Below are positions 22,410-34,170 of a DNA stretch of 64,000 nucleotides, in pieces. Under the pieces are notes generated by a model, which made no database searches, was not told the DNA's origin, and was given only the letters and a program-made list of their open reading frames with translations. Each line of letters opens with the position of its first letter. The stretch's first letter is position 1. The stretch lies in the NCBI RefSeq assembly GCF_040054535.1, contig NC_090778.1:10591001-10655000 (forward strand), in the 5' to 3' direction. The DNA comes from Antennarius striatus (taxonomy: Eukaryota > Chordata > Actinopteri > Lophiiformes > Antennariidae). The translations under genes and the position numbers were made by a program.

Positions 22410-23111
22410 AGACGGTTCGCTTTGGTTCCATTACATTTCAGAGAAGATTAAGTGACCGCACAGGGCATCAGGTTCTGAAATGTATGGTTAAGAGTAATTA
22501 CCAAGTGAATTGAAAGTAAACAGTCTTATGTACAAATGATTTAGCAAACTATTCTTGCAAAGGCGTGATGCGCAAAGATGGAAGGGTGTGAAAGAGACAC
22601 ACTAGTGAGTCATATTAGTCATTAATGTATTTGATACACACACACACAAACACACACACACATACTTAAATACACAGAAAGCTCCCCTCCTGCTCCTTTG
22701 TGTGGACTATGTGGAGCAATTCAGTCTGCAAATTGTATTTAACCCCTACTGGATTCTTCAAAGAATATGTTAATTTAATTTACAAAGAAATTATTACAAA
22801 AACCATTTGATTGATCTCTGTAAGCACACCCTTTTGAAATAGGAAATCAAGCTTGAAGGTCCGAGTTGAAAGTTGAATTCAAATTCAACTGGAAATGTCA
22901 TTTCCAAGTCTAATAGGGAAATTTTGGAAATGTCATTTCAAGATCTAATTGGGAAAGAAAGTTACCACAAGGTAATGTTACTTTATGACGGCACCAGATG
23001 TTGGAAAAAAGAAAGTAGGTCTACCTTTCCATATCCAAAACTTGTCGGTTGTCTTTAAAAATATTTGCTTACACATAAAACATATCAATGTAGGCCTAAT
23101 TTTGTCTATCT

Positions 23112-23142
<31 letters not shown>

Positions 23143-23809
23143 ATCCAAACCCCAAACTGATTATCTGACCTCAGGTGATTTCAGTAGCTAAACCTTTTTA
23201 TACCCTGGCCACTTCAGTCATTCAGTCATACAATATTGAGGTTACTGTATAAGTGTCATAAAAATATCAGAACTGTTTTTCTTTTTTCTGATTTATAACT
23301 CTTGGATTTATGCATTGATTTATTGCTCGAAAATAAAAGTCGGAAACATAAGGCACAGAGTTTAAGGCACAGTAAGGTTCATGATGGCATTCAAGTCATC
23401 TGTGACACATCCAGCACCTTCAGTGTGGCAGTACAGGATTGAATCTATTGATGTTGTACATTTTGTGCCTGTGTTAATGTGATTACTGTAAATTTCTAGA
23501 GACTTTGGTACCTCTGTGTGGTTTGCATGTAGATATTCTTGATTACTATCATGTCTGACTTTTGTATTGTGAGCTTACTGTATGGGATGGTGTCTAAATT
23601 GTACAGCACTTTTATGAATATTTTGTATGTAAAGTCAAATTTAAAAGTTTATATGGTATTTAACCCAATTTGCATTTTAAATTTGAACATAATGTGTATG
23701 TCTGATTTCCTTTGTCAAGTGACCCTCCTAGACATCATGGTTTGGGTGACTATAGATTTATTAATGCTATGTTGTTGACATTCCTTATCACACATACTGT
23801 ACATGTTGT
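22410..23809. other. No gene recognised between the two 113-bp copies
   Basis: Contains small (CA)n near 22637-22665 and a (TATT)n run at 23107-23141; otherwise unremarkable AT-rich DNA. Confidence 0.4.
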
Positions 23810-23922
23810 CAGTTGAACAGTGATATGGCTCAAGGAGTTCAATGGAATGTGAAAAGCTATTGTGTTAACAGGACTGTGGCCATTTTGTGAAACCAGGGAT
23901 TTTTGTGTGTGCATATATGTGC
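23810..23922 (+). repeat. Exact 113-bp direct repeat, copy 2
   Basis: Identical over its whole length to 22297-22409, 1.5 kb upstream in the same orientation. Confidence 0.95.
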
Positions 23923-26029
23923 TTAAATAATAATTATAATAAAATACTGTATGTATTTCAACAAGTTATTTTAGGGACAAGAGAGCTGACTGCAAAAACA
24001 CAATAGTTGGTGTTAATTGAAATGAGGAATTAATTGGTGTCCACTTTAATTGTGAAGGGCTATTCATCACATTATCTATTACCTGTTTCCTGAAAGCTGC
24101 AAAATTTATAGCCGAGGTCCTAATTGTTGAGAAAGGCTTGTTAAAGCCCCTGCTTGGTGGCAATAGCAGGGTAAGGCTTATTTTTGTAGTCCATCATCTA
24201 GTGTGAAAGGAATTTAATGAATTTCATAACTACAGGTTTAAAAGGTTAAGCATTACTGTGCCTCTGGAAGAAAGTGAGGGCCTGCAAACAAAACAAAATT
24301 TTCTTCAAGCCCCAATCCTAATTTGCCCTCATACCGTTTACATGCATAGACTCTGATATTATACATTTGCTCATAAAGTCAATAAACTGACATAAATTGT
24401 TTTTGTAAATACTCTCGTATTTCTAAAGGTTAAACAGCCATGTACTGAAACCGCATCAATGTGAATGTGATGTTTTTTTAGAGATGCTTACATACAGGAA
24501 ACAGGTTAATTTAACCCTAAACAGATGCCACACACTCTACCGTGTCTTGTATTTTTGACAACAGGAATCTACAGCTCTGGAAACAGTGGATGTAGACATG
24601 TACTGGTATTGAATCAAAATTTGAGTCTGGTCTGGTTCCTGGACAACCTTGTGTTCTTTTCTCAAGGTTTTTGGTACAGGAACCCAGGGTGTTCCAAAAC
24701 TCTGTCTAAATGTGCTACAGGATGGGGTTTTTCACACAGGTCTCAGGTCGGCCTGAATCCTGCCTTACAGTGGTAGTTTTGCTTTACTTTATCAACTGAA
24801 CACTGACGTAACGAAAAAGCATTTGTGCAAAGATATCAAATATTAACTGATGTACAATGAAAGACATTCCATTAGGGTATCATTGTTTGATAAGATGTTT
24901 TGCATCATATTGAAAATGGGATTTAAAGAAAAGATGGTTTCCTCTGTCAGACATTTTATTACTTGCAATGTGACCAAAGGAAAACAAGACTGTATTAAAG
25001 ACTTTGCAGGTGCTTAAACTCATTTAGTCACTAAAACTGATGTTGTATTGTGAAGAACCAGTAGTTAGATGTTTGAAATCTCAACCATTAACCGTTATTA
25101 CCACTGCTGTTCAGTCGAGTACTTGCTGCAGTCATGGTAACAGGTCAATTAACTTACATTCATGTTTAATTGGAATGACGCACTCATTTAGGTCAAGCTC
25201 TCTTTGGATGAATAGAATATAAACAGAATTTATAATATTGTCTAAAGCAACAATAAAACCATAATATTGATTGTAAGCTGCTGCTGTGTTTAATGGTATT
25301 TGTCTCCAGATCATATTTGATCAGAGCAGCATCTGTTGAGTGAATCTTTTTTTGCTCAATGTAAATGTTCTCTTTTAAGAACTGTGAATCATAGGAGTTC
25401 TGTCATGGTAATTTTCTGGCAGTGAGTATTTTTATTTCATTTATTAGTTATATCTCCAGGGCGACATTAACACTGTGTCTGAAACTGTGTGTTTTCCTAT
25501 TTTACATATGTACAATAGATATACCATATTGGTTTTCAGATGATTAGCACCAGTATATTAAAATACCTGGGTATACTGAATTTGTCCCATAGAATAACCT
25601 AGAATGGGTAGTATCAGGGTGCTAATATTTAATTCAGCACAAATCTGCAACCAGAATATTGTATGTTATCACCATCGTGATTTTGGACAATCTTTTTTGC
25701 TTTCTTCTCTGAAAGTCATTGTTTGCCTTCTGTGTTTTTCAAACATTCAGCAGCAGAAGAAAAGCTGCTCATTCATTACTTTTGGGTTACAGTACATCGT
25801 CCATGGCGTTTTGTGCCAAGGTCTGAACCTTCAGCCAAAAACAATATTCAGTTGCTGAAAAGTCTTCTGTATTCATATCATCCTATCGTAAATGCTGCCT
25901 GTCATCCTGTGGTTTTAAGAAATAAATGAATGTTCTACAGGAGCTGTGGTTCATTGAGTGCATATTTCTGATAATATTGTATGAAGGAGCATTGAGTCAT
26001 TTACTTAATGCTAACAGTTTGTAAAAAGT
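23923..26029. other. No gene recognised; AT-rich DNA
   Basis: No motif-bearing frame and no shared repeat found. Confidence 0.4.
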
Positions 26030-26345
26030 ACACCCCATAGATTAAGACTTCACTTGTCATGTCAAAAAAAAGCAAATATCAGACTAAGTGAAGAGTTCGC
26101 TCTGATCATGGACTTTGTGTGGTCACTTCGGCTTTCCTGTTGCCGTGTCTTCTGCACTGTTTCCTCCTCCTTTATCTACTTCTCAAAAAGTCTGAGCAGG
26201 GAAGGAGCATATAACATATTTGTGTGCATGGGAACATTCATCAAGATTACCGACAATTCGGGTCAGGTTGAAAGTTAGTGCCAGCAATGTAGACTATAGA
26301 CTACATGAAAGAAGGCTCTGTCACAACCTGCCTGTTCCCAGATAT
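26030..26345 (+). repeat. Interspersed TIR repeat, copy 3 (3' half only)
   Basis: Matches copy 2 from CCCCATAGATTAAGACTTCAC through ATATCAGACTAAGTGAAGAG to TAGACTATAGACTAC and CTGTCACAACCTGCCTG. The left half and both ends are missing. Confidence 0.65.
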
Positions 26346-26395
26346 TATATATATATTCTAGTCAACATTCTGGTTTTGATGATGGTTGTCTTGTG

Positions 26396-26524
26396 GTTGG
26401 AAGAATCAGTCAATCAATCACAAAAAATCAATAAACCAATCAATCAGTCAATCAACACTTTATTATCATGGGCGCAAAAATCACAACCAATTGCTGGCAA
26501 TGACACTCTTAAGTTACAGGCTCC
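26396..26524 (-). repeat. Retroposon tail region interrupted by the LTR
   Basis: (TCAATCAATCAG) units followed by AACACTTTATTATCATGGG look like a minus-strand LINE or SINE tail with ATTG-type target repeats. The LTR at 26525 splits it. The sequence after the LTR (27378 onward) may be its continuation. Confidence 0.4.
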
Positions 26525-27377
26525 TGTGGTGGAAAGTTTTAAATACAATAAAATAATACAATAAAATAATATAATAAAATAATATCATCTCATTGAACCA
26601 AAGATCTGGAGTGTTGTGTGTGTCAAATTATTCAGCGCTCGTGAAGGTGGCCCCAGGATGTCTCGAGGTCATGAAGACGCTGCATGGAAATAATTCCTGT
26701 TAGACCATATTTGGAAATTTGCTTGCATGACTGTCGGTATCCTTGGAAGAAGTTCGACACTGACAGAAGCAGCTAGCCAGATCATTTCATACACTGTACT
26801 TGAAATTAGAATGTATGTTTCTGCACAGGGTCATTCAGAGAATGTCTGCAGCAGATCCTCACAGGGTTCGCATGACTGATTATATTATGTCATCAAATAG
26901 TTTTGTGAAACTGTCGACTTGATATTTTTGGTAACGTCTGGAGGTCATGACGTACCAACTGAAAGCCTGTAAAGAACTGGTTGAAAGTAGATGGGCCGAG
27001 GTTAATACCCCCCCCCCCTAGTCACACCTTTAGGGTATAAATGATGTGTGATCCTTTTCATATTTTGTACGTGGAACTCCGCTGCAGCTCTTGTCTGTAA
27101 AGTTTTACCTGTACCCAGAATGTTCTGCAACAACACACCGGAGGACTTTTTCATCGTCTCCAGAGCTGTCATCATGCTTAGATAAGTATTTGTTGAACTT
27201 GTCTGTTTGTTGAACCTGTCTGTCTGTCAATATCATCGATGATGTTATCTGAATCATACTCAACCTAGTGATGATATTACTGTATTGCTACTCAACTTTG
27301 ATTTGAATTGACAAAATAAATATCTTGTATTTTATACACTGTTTCCTGTCCTTAAGAGAAATAAAAACCCCACCACA
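26525..27377 (+). mobile_element. Solo LTR with 4-bp target duplication
   Basis: The ends TGTGGTGG and CCACCACA are 8-bp inverted repeats of TG...CA type. CTCC at 26521-26524 and 27378-27381 is a perfect 4-bp target duplication. A TATAAAT box at 27036-27042 and AATAAA at 27315-27320 are placed as in a U3-R-U5 LTR. No internal coding region follows, so the provirus-like body was lost by LTR-LTR recombination. The 853-bp length and 4-bp duplication fit an endogenous retrovirus or a Ty3-like element; I cannot choose. A truncated inverted copy is at 47476-48002. Confidence 0.82.
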
Positions 27378-27684
27378 CTCCCCCATATGGTTAAAAAGCA
27401 GTAATAAAAAGTAAGTCTTACGATACAACATTTGTATTGTGTAACAGTATATACACAAAGTACAATAACACAGAATATAGAAAGATGAAATTAAATAAAT
27501 CTTAATTCAATTAATCAACACTCACTTCTACTGGATGATGAATATTCAAAGGCATTGATCGATTAAACCAGGTAAGTCAAGACATCATGGTTCCTGATTA
27601 TTGAGACACTCCTCCTCCTGTTGCGGTAAGCATTTCCGTCATTTCTTGTTGTGTTTGTTTTACTGCGGTGTCTTGGGTCGCTGT
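27378..27684. other. Short spacer, no gene
   Basis: AT-rich; begins with the LTR target duplication. Nothing else recognised. Confidence 0.4.
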
Positions 27685-29155
27685 TACAGTTTTTTTCAGT
27701 CGCTAACAAGCGTTTGTCCAAACAGCAGTCACATTTTCAAAACTCTAAACACAATTAGCACAGCATCAGTCTTTTGTGGCCATACCATTCACAATATTTC
27801 ATGTTGTTTTTACTCAATATGCAGTCAGTGAACATATAACCACAATGCTTTCATTTTCTTAACAGACAAGCTATACCTCCCAACAAAATTATGGATTGTT
27901 TTTTTATTATTTACGAATGTTAACACACAACATCCCACAATAGCAACAACAATAATCCAAACCTTAGAAACGGTATAAAAACCTCTGCTTCTGCAACGAT
28001 ATCAGCTCAAAAACAATATATCACAGCTGATAAACAAACAATTGATTGTTGTTGTTTTTTATTTACTCAATTAATCCTGAAAGGAAAATTAGTTATTAGT
28101 GTGAACAGGCCCTGAACACCCAGTCACACACACAGGTGTCCTGTACGCATGCGGGGGGGGGGGGGGGGTAGAGTGACAGGCAGCTCCTTTATGGTGCGCC
28201 CAAATGAGCAACTTGTAAAGGTGACGGCGCCTTGCTCAAGGGCACGACGGCAGTGCTCCAGAGGTGAGCTGACACCTCCCACTGTCAGCTCACACTCCGG
28301 GTATTTTTGGGTGGGAGGGGGGAATCGAACCACCAATCTTGGAACATTGGACAACCCGCTCTACCACTGAGTCACTGCCCCCCCATTGACACACAGATCA
28401 TTGTCAAGGCTGGATCCCGCATACCAAGAGGTTCTATCCCAGGTGCATCGCCTTGGATGATATCAGAGATCGTAGAGATTAGAGACAGTAATTTTGTGTT
28501 TTTTAACGTAAGCCCCCCCCCCACACACACACACACACACACAGACACACGCACTTTTTTCCGGGCTTTTTGCTGTTGAGGTTTGTTTTGTTCATAATGC
28601 TGTTGTGGGTTTCATGGCTATTTTGTTCACTGTAAGCTTTTTTTGTTCTATCATTTTGTAAGCAGTATTTTTCTGTACTTCTTACTGTAAACTGTAAAGG
28701 AAAAATACTGATTTGCTCTTTACTGGAATGCTTTTGAATGTGAAAATTGCATGTGGACACAAAGTTCCCAAACAAGAAATTTTGTGTACATTTTGCAGGC
28801 AAATACCATTAAAACTGAAGCATAAAAGTCTATGTAATTTTTCAAATGTCAACGATACCCAGTATTTTGAAACGTGGTGTACTCTGATTGACTGCATGTA
28901 CCTTATGAAGTGAAAACAAGCATTACTGTTTGACGTAATAATTTCATTTTGAGTCGTATGTTTTGGTAAAGTGTGTGTACAGAAAAAGATGTATTCTATT
29001 TTGAAATGAAGAGTTAGTGTTTATTTAACAAAATGTGTTTTTGAGAAGAAAATTAAACATTTGGTCAATTGTGCTTTCTAGGTGTGAGTCTGTGTTAAGT
29101 TTTGAAAATGTGACTGCTGTTTGGACAAACGCTTGTTAGCGACTGAAAAAAACTA
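27685..29155 (+). mobile_element. TIR transposon with embedded SINE, copy C
   Basis: Left end TACAGTTTTTTTCAGTCGC and right end GCGACTGAAAAAAACTA, the last two bases of the inverted end being lost. The interior is collinear with copy A: same AACAAAATTATnGATTG block, minus-strand SINE, GCATACCAAGAGGTTCTATC block and TTTTGAGAAGAAAATTAA block. No transposase. Confidence 0.8.
28066..28385 (-). repeat. tRNA-derived SINE inside TIR element copy C
   Basis: Minus-strand SINE as in copies A and B, with A box CAGTGGTAGAGCGGG and B box GGTTCGATTCC intact. It has the extra GTGCCCTTGAGCAAGGCGCC part that copy A has lost. The poly-G run near 28152-28169 is a SINE-internal homopolymer. Confidence 0.8.
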
Positions 29156-29279
29156 ATATCTTGTGTTATTTTAGAAATTTATAGGAAGCTAGTTGTTTCT
29201 TTCCATCTTAAAACTTGATGGCAAAAGCTATCATGTATTTCGGCTAAACTAAACAAGTTGTTTATTATTAGGGTAATTG

Positions 29280-30530
29280 CCTTAGTTCAGAGCTAGCTTA
29301 GCTTAGCTGCTAAGCATGGCTACGCTTCCTTCCCTCTCCTCCCTCTCCCTCTCTATGCTGCTCAGTCTTTCTGATGTTTAGTTTTTGCCCCACTTCTGCA
29401 CGAAATGTAGTGTTTTGTCTCTGATGGAAGCAAGGCTTAGCCAATTGGATGCACTAGTCTGCTCCATGACCGAAAATATAGCTGTGCACCTAGCCAGGTA
29501 GCTTTAGCCGGAGCGGACACACTAGCTCAGGTTAGCCGTCCTCCAGCAGCCCCCGAGCAGGAGCAGTGGGTGACTTTTCAAAGTAAACATTGTTGCAGGT
29601 GAAAGCCTCGGGTTCACCACCATTCCTCGCAACCACTTAATGTATCGAACAGCTATTCCCGATCAGTGACACACCGTCTGAGAAAGAAACTGGTAATTGG
29701 CAGCTCTGTGGTGCGGCATGTTAAACTAACAACACCAGCGACCATAGTCAAATGTACGCCGGGACCAAGAGCAGGCAACATCGAGTTATTTCTAAAACTG
29801 CTGGCTTATAATAAGCGTAAATATAGTAAAATTGTAATTCATATTGGCGGTAATGACACCCGCTTACGTCAATTGAAAGTCACTAAAATTAACATCCTGT
29901 CAGTGTGCAGCTTCGCTAAATCAATGTTGGACTCCATAGTGTTCTCTGGTCCCCTTCCCAATCTGACCATTGATGATATGCTTAGCCGCATATTTTCACT
30001 CAACCACTGGCTGTCTAGGTGGTGTCCAGCTAATGACATACAGTTTGTAGGTAATTGGCGGACTTTTTGGGGAAAACCCGGTCTCATTAGGAGAGACGGC
30101 ATACATCCCATGTAGAATGATGCTGCTTTCCTGTACAACATTTTGACCACATTTATTTCCAACCCCAAAACCCTGACCTAGAGTTGAGACCAGGATGCAG
30201 ATCTTAAACAGGTCTCTGCACTCCTAGAATGCAGCTCAACATCAAGAGTTAATAAAAATCAAAACCAAGACTCCAACAGCTCCAGAGTACAAGAAAATAA
30301 AATGTGGTCTCCTGAATATTAGATCTCTGTCTTCAAAAGTTTTTTTAATCAATGATATTATCAGATTATCATATAGATTTATTCTGTTTAACAGAAACCT
30401 GGCTAAGTGAGGATGAGTATTTTTTCCTACTCCTAGTCACCTAAATTATCAGATCCCTCGACTCTCAGGCAGAAGTAGAGGAGTTGCATCAATTAGGGTT
30501 TTGCTCTGAACAAAACCCTCTTCAGTTATC
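29280..30530 (+). mobile_element. L2-type LINE, ORF1 and start of ORF2
   Basis: The open frame 29666-30115 encodes 149 residues with an SGNH-hydrolase (esterase) pattern seen in ORF1 of fish L2 elements: LVIGSSVVRHV (the GSS nucleophile block), IHIGGNDTRLRQ (GxND block), VFSGPLP and the C-terminal RRDGIHP (DxxH block). Upstream, 29390-29665 holds frame-broken N-terminal ORF1. Downstream, 30300-30530 opens ORF2: KCGLLNIRSLSSK and TETWL-like endonuclease start, broken by frameshifts. The rest of ORF2 is missing. A matching 3' end of the same family and strand lies at 31366-31850, so the gap between may mark a deletion or replacement in one element. Confidence 0.7.
29666..30115 (+). pseudogene. 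L2 ORF1 SGNH-esterase-like protein, 5'-incomplete
   Basis: 149 residues; GSS at about residues 12-14, GGND at about 61-64, DGIHP near the C-terminus, which are catalytic blocks I, III and V of SGNH hydrolases. The frame is intact over this domain but the usual N-terminal part of ORF1 is frame-shifted away. In L2-type elements this protein binds membranes or RNA and supports retrotransposition. It is not a host gene. Confidence 0.65.
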
Positions 30531-30837
30531 TAGCTTAGTTGAGAGGTGTATCTTCAATAATGAGACAAACTGTACTCCAAAACGGGTTTACTGAAGAAGT
30601 ACAGCAGTTTACAAATTGGTGAGGATACAGCGCTGTGCTCTCCAACAGAAGCAGCAACAAACCTCTGGAGAAGAGCTTCGAATGTTCATTTACCATGATC
30701 TTTATAGTGTTTGAGTTAGACTCTCTTTGAAGGATGAATTCAACATCAGAATGTTCATTGATTGTGACCTTGATGGTGTCTTGATGGTGTCTAAATTCAA
30801 CCACCGCTCTGACTGGTGATAAACATCTATTCATCCA
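30531..30837. other. Unclassified sequence inside the broken L2
   Basis: Includes two near-copies of GTGTTTGAGTTAGA/GAATTCAACATCAGAATGTTC-style phrases and GATGGTGTCTTGATGGTGTC. I could not assign it; it may be the end of another inserted element. Confidence 0.3.
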
Positions 30838-31152
30838 CTGTCACGGGTCATGGTAAGCTGGAGCCTATCCCAGCTGGCTTAGGGCGTGAGGCCAGGGGAA
30901 ATTCTGGGCTAGTGCACGGCGGAGCCACACAAAGACACAGACAACCATGCGCACACTCATTCCTACGGTCAATTTGGGACCGTCAGTTAACCTGAAGTGC
31001 ATGTTTTTGGGGTGGGAGGAAGCCGGAGAAAACAGAAAGAACTCTCGCAGACACGGGGAGAACATGCAAACTCCGCATGGAGCAGGAGAAAAACCCGAAA
31101 TCGTCTTGCTGTGCGGCGACAGCGCTACCCACTGCACAACTGTGCCACCTTA
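30838..31152 (-). repeat. Two dispersed repeats in tandem, minus strand (GGATAGGCTCCAGC repeat and tRNA-like SINE)
   Basis: 30838-30955 is the reverse of the repeat at 20103-20240 (GCTGGAGCCTATCCCAGCTGG). 30956-31150 is a SINE read on the minus strand: tRNA-like head near 31110-31150, then GCATGTTCTCCCCGTGT and GGCTTCCTCCCACCCC, ending in AAACATGCAC. The two often occur together in fish genomes and may be parts of one element. Confidence 0.65.
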
Positions 31153-31257
31153 CTGATAAACATTGAAACCCAAAGCCCGCTTGCTCCGCTGTAGTGACTT
31201 CCACTACCGTTGCATTGTGGGGGAATGTAGTTTTGGTGCGTGCAAAACACCAGCGAG

Positions 31258-31365
31258 CCAACGTGGCCTGCGGGCCAGTTCTAATATTAATTAAAAATCA
31301 TCCGGCAGGCCATAATTAATTCACCATGGGCCAGATCTCACCGTGGGCCTTGAGTTTGACATATG
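31258..31365. mobile_element. hAT (Charlie-like) terminal fragment
   Basis: Contains GGCCTGCGGGCCAG and ends GTGGGCCTTGAGTTTGACAT, reminiscent of the TTGAGTTTGACA... ends of hAT-Charlie elements. The other end and TSD were not found. Confidence 0.4.
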
Positions 31366-31850
31366 CGATCTAGAGCATTACACTCTCAACATACTGGACT
31401 ACTGGTGGTTCCCAGAATCTACAAAGTAGGAAAGGGGCTAGAGTCTTTAGCTATCAAGCCCCTCTATCGTGGAACCACTTCACTTCCTCAGTTCGGGAGG
31501 CAGGCAACCTCTCATTATTTAAGACAAGACTTAAAACATTTCTTTTTAAAAAAAATTACAATCAAGACAGCTTAGGTTGCTAAGTTCTTTTTTTTTAAAG
31601 ACCTACACTGCTGGAGACTCAATATCAAGACTCAGTGAGCTCCTTTCTCCCCCTTCTTCTCTCTGGAATCTCTGTGTTCTATGTCCTCACAAGTTTTCTC
31701 AGGTTCACTCCTCATCCGCCCATCCTCTGTGGGCCTGCTCCTCCCATCCCACCAGAATCACCCCTCACCTAACCATCATCTGGTGTCCTGCTACCTTTCT
31801 TCCTCTGTGCTACCAGTCAGTCATCCATGCAGCTGTAATTGTGTAATTGT
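31366..31850 (+). mobile_element. L2-type LINE 3' end (ORF2 C-terminus and 3' UTR)
   Basis: 31366-31575 encodes RALHSQHTGLLVVPRIYK and LRQDLKHFF, the C-terminus of L2 ORF2, matching the better-preserved minus-strand copy at 39479-39865. The 3' UTR follows, with CTACACTGCTGGAGACTC and repeated (C/T)CCATCC(A/C)-rich phrases also found inverted at 38810-39470. Truncated at its 5' side. Confidence 0.75.
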
Positions 31851-31949
31851 GTAAGTATAACCATAAAGACCCATACCATACCCATACTGACTCTCACTGA
31901 TTCTCTGCAAAAAGACGAGAGGAAGAGGAAAATCAGAGGAGGATGGGAA

Positions 31950-32522
31950 CAAAAATATGAAGGATACTCTAGACCAGGTGGTCTCTTCTATGAAAGAGTT
32001 AAAGAGTGAGTTAAAGAGCGACTTTGATTGGCTAAGGAGTGACTTTGATAAGTTAAACACTGACTTAGATAAAAAGTTGGAAGAAAAGCCAAAACTGGTG
32101 CCAGACGCCATGGAAGAAATGAAGGATGAAATGAAGAAAATGCAGACAGACATGGATGAAAAGGACAGTAGAATTGTTGTCTTAGAACAGGGACAAAAAA
32201 GAATGGATGATTTGTAACAAAGCATTCGTATAAATGATGTGATTATAACTGGAATCAAAATCAAGCCAAGGAATAATGCTCATGCTGTGGCCAGGGGCAA
32301 AGCGAAGCAAAGCGCTTACATTGAATCTTTGGAGCAACAAGTGAGTTCTCAACTGAGGGACCTGGAGATAACTATAGATCTGGACCAGATTGAGAGATGT
32401 TACCCATTACTGTCTGGAGGTAGGAGAACACCTGCAGTGCTGATAAAAGCACTTTAGTGCTTTCATATAATGTGAAATTGTAAAATGTTTGCATGTGATT
32501 AAAAAAGTTTTTGCAAAAATCA
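31950..32522 (+). mobile_element. Tx1-clade LINE fragment: ORF1 coiled coil, RNA-binding part and 3' tail
   Basis: 31957-32217 encodes an 86-residue heptad-rich segment (DTLDQVVSSMKELKSELKSD onward) like the coiled coil of L1/Tx1 ORF1. 32239-32457 continues with MIITGIKIKPRNNAHAVARG and IDLDQIERCYPL, like the ORF1 RNA-binding domain. Directly after comes the 3' tail GTGCTTTCATATAATGTGAA...TTTTTGCAAAAATC, which is also at 35590-35680 and 37935-38000. ORF2 has therefore been deleted from this copy, or it ended as an internally deleted retroposon. Confidence 0.65.
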
Positions 32523-32523
32523 A

Positions 32524-32606
32524 AAAATCTCGGTCTCTGTCTGTCTCTCTGTCTCTCTCTGTCTCTGTCTCTCTCTGTCTCTCTCTCTCTCTGTCTCTCT
32601 CTCTCT
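32524..32606. repeat. (TC)n-rich microsatellite with TCTG units
   Basis: Runs of CTCTCTGT starting right where the Tx1 3' tail ends. Confidence 0.9.
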
Positions 32607-34170
32607 GAAACAGTCTTTCATGCTTTCAGTGAGTGTGGGAAACTATGGAGAGGTTTTTGTTCAGCACCGAGTTTATTGCCAAGATCCAGGTGTTGTACAA
32701 TGACGTTGAGAGTGTACTGAAGTTTAACGGCAGTTTGTGTGCCCCCTTCAGGGTGCATCGGGGCATCCGGCAGGGCTGTGCTCTGTCTGGGATGCTCTAC
32801 GCACTCTCTCTGGAACCCCTCCTCTGTAAAATCCGCAAAAGCATCTACGGTTTGATTTTATCTGGTGTTAGAGTGAGCATTCTTTTATCTGCCTATGCTG
32901 ATGATGTTGTTGTTCTTATCAAAAACCAAAGGGATGTTGGATGGGTTTGACAAATTCATTCAATGTTTTAACTGCTTCAAAAGTAAAATGGATCAAAAGT
33001 GAAGCCCTTGCTGTTGGTGAGTGGCATGGCAACCTCCCGGTTCTTCCTCAAAACTTGTGTTGGAAGACTGATGGTCTCAAATATCTCATTGTGTACCTGG
33101 GAAATGAGACAACAACCAGGAAGAACTGGGCGGGCGTCATTGAAAAAATAGAAGGGAAACTTAAAAAATGGAAATGGTTGCTCCCCAGAATGTCGTACAG
33201 AGGTCGAGTTTTAGTGATCAACAACCTAGTGGCCTCGCAGCTGTGGCACCGCTTGGCCTGTATGGACCCCAATCAGGGTTTCTAGCCCAAATCCAGACCA
33301 AACTTGTTAACTTTTTCTGGGATGGGCTGCATTGGGTGCCTCAAGGAGTGTTGTTTTTATCAAGAGAGGAGGGGGGACAGGGCCTCATCCACCTGGCTAG
33401 CAGAACAGCCACGCTCAGATTACAGTTCATGCAGCGGTTTCTGACCAGACCAGCGGATCTGACGTGGAGAGAGGTGGCCAGCTGCATATTCAAACGTGTG
33501 AGCCACTTGGACCTGGATGCTGCACTTTTTTAAATGGACCCTAAGTTTCTAAAGTTAAATGGTTTGCCTCCGTTTTATCATGGTGTTTTTAAGTCATGGG
33601 CCCTATTTATACGCAGCCCAGGAAAAGCTCTGACTCTCTGTTCTGGTTACTGAAGTGCACGGAGCCAGGCTGGATGTCTGCAGTGGAGCCACACCTGGGC
33701 TGTCTGCAGCGCTTTACAGAACCAGGACCATGACTCTCCAGCAGCTGGTGGACAACACCGGGCCAGCGTTGGCAGATGCCCAGGCTGTGAGCTCCCTGCT
33801 GAACATCAAGTCCACCAGGGTGGCTCAGAGGGTGCCCTAACTGTGGAGGCAAAGACTCTCCGGGAAGGAGAGAAGCCTCCTCCTGGACTATAGTACAGGG
33901 ACTGTGCCAGACAGCAAAGATCCTTTCCCTGAGGTCCACATCAGTCCCCTGTTTGGAGAACTGTTGGCCCACTATGGGCCAACAGGATGACGGGAAATGG
34001 ACCTGACCCACAGTGGAGACTTCTATACAAACCTCCCCTCAAGAAAAAAACAGCTGACCTCCAGTGGAGAATTTTACATGGTGCCATCAGTTCCAATGCT
34101 TTTATCTCTGTTTTCAACTCTGCTGTGTCCAGCTAGTGTCCCTTCTGTCCCCTTTCTGAGACAATTTGTC
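32607..34170 (+). mobile_element. Tx1-clade LINE ORF2 fragment (reverse transcriptase and C-terminal region)
   Basis: Pieces in shifting frames read FRVHRGIRQGCALSGMLYAL (reverse transcriptase block 4), LLSAYADDVVVLI (YADD catalytic box), MSYRGRVLVINNLVASQLWH, NFFWDGLHWVPQGVLFL and EEGGQGLIHLASRTATLR, characteristic of fish Tx1 elements. It starts at 32610 with ETVFHAFSECGKLW, which is normally C-terminal to the reverse transcriptase (compare 35144 onward), so the fragment order is scrambled. Stop codons and frameshifts are frequent. Confidence 0.75.

Noticed and set aside
31821..32264. Minus-strand serine/phenylalanine-rich frame of 147 codons
   Set aside because: It is antisense to the Tx1 ORF1 coiled coil, whose sense frame has a recognisable family pattern.
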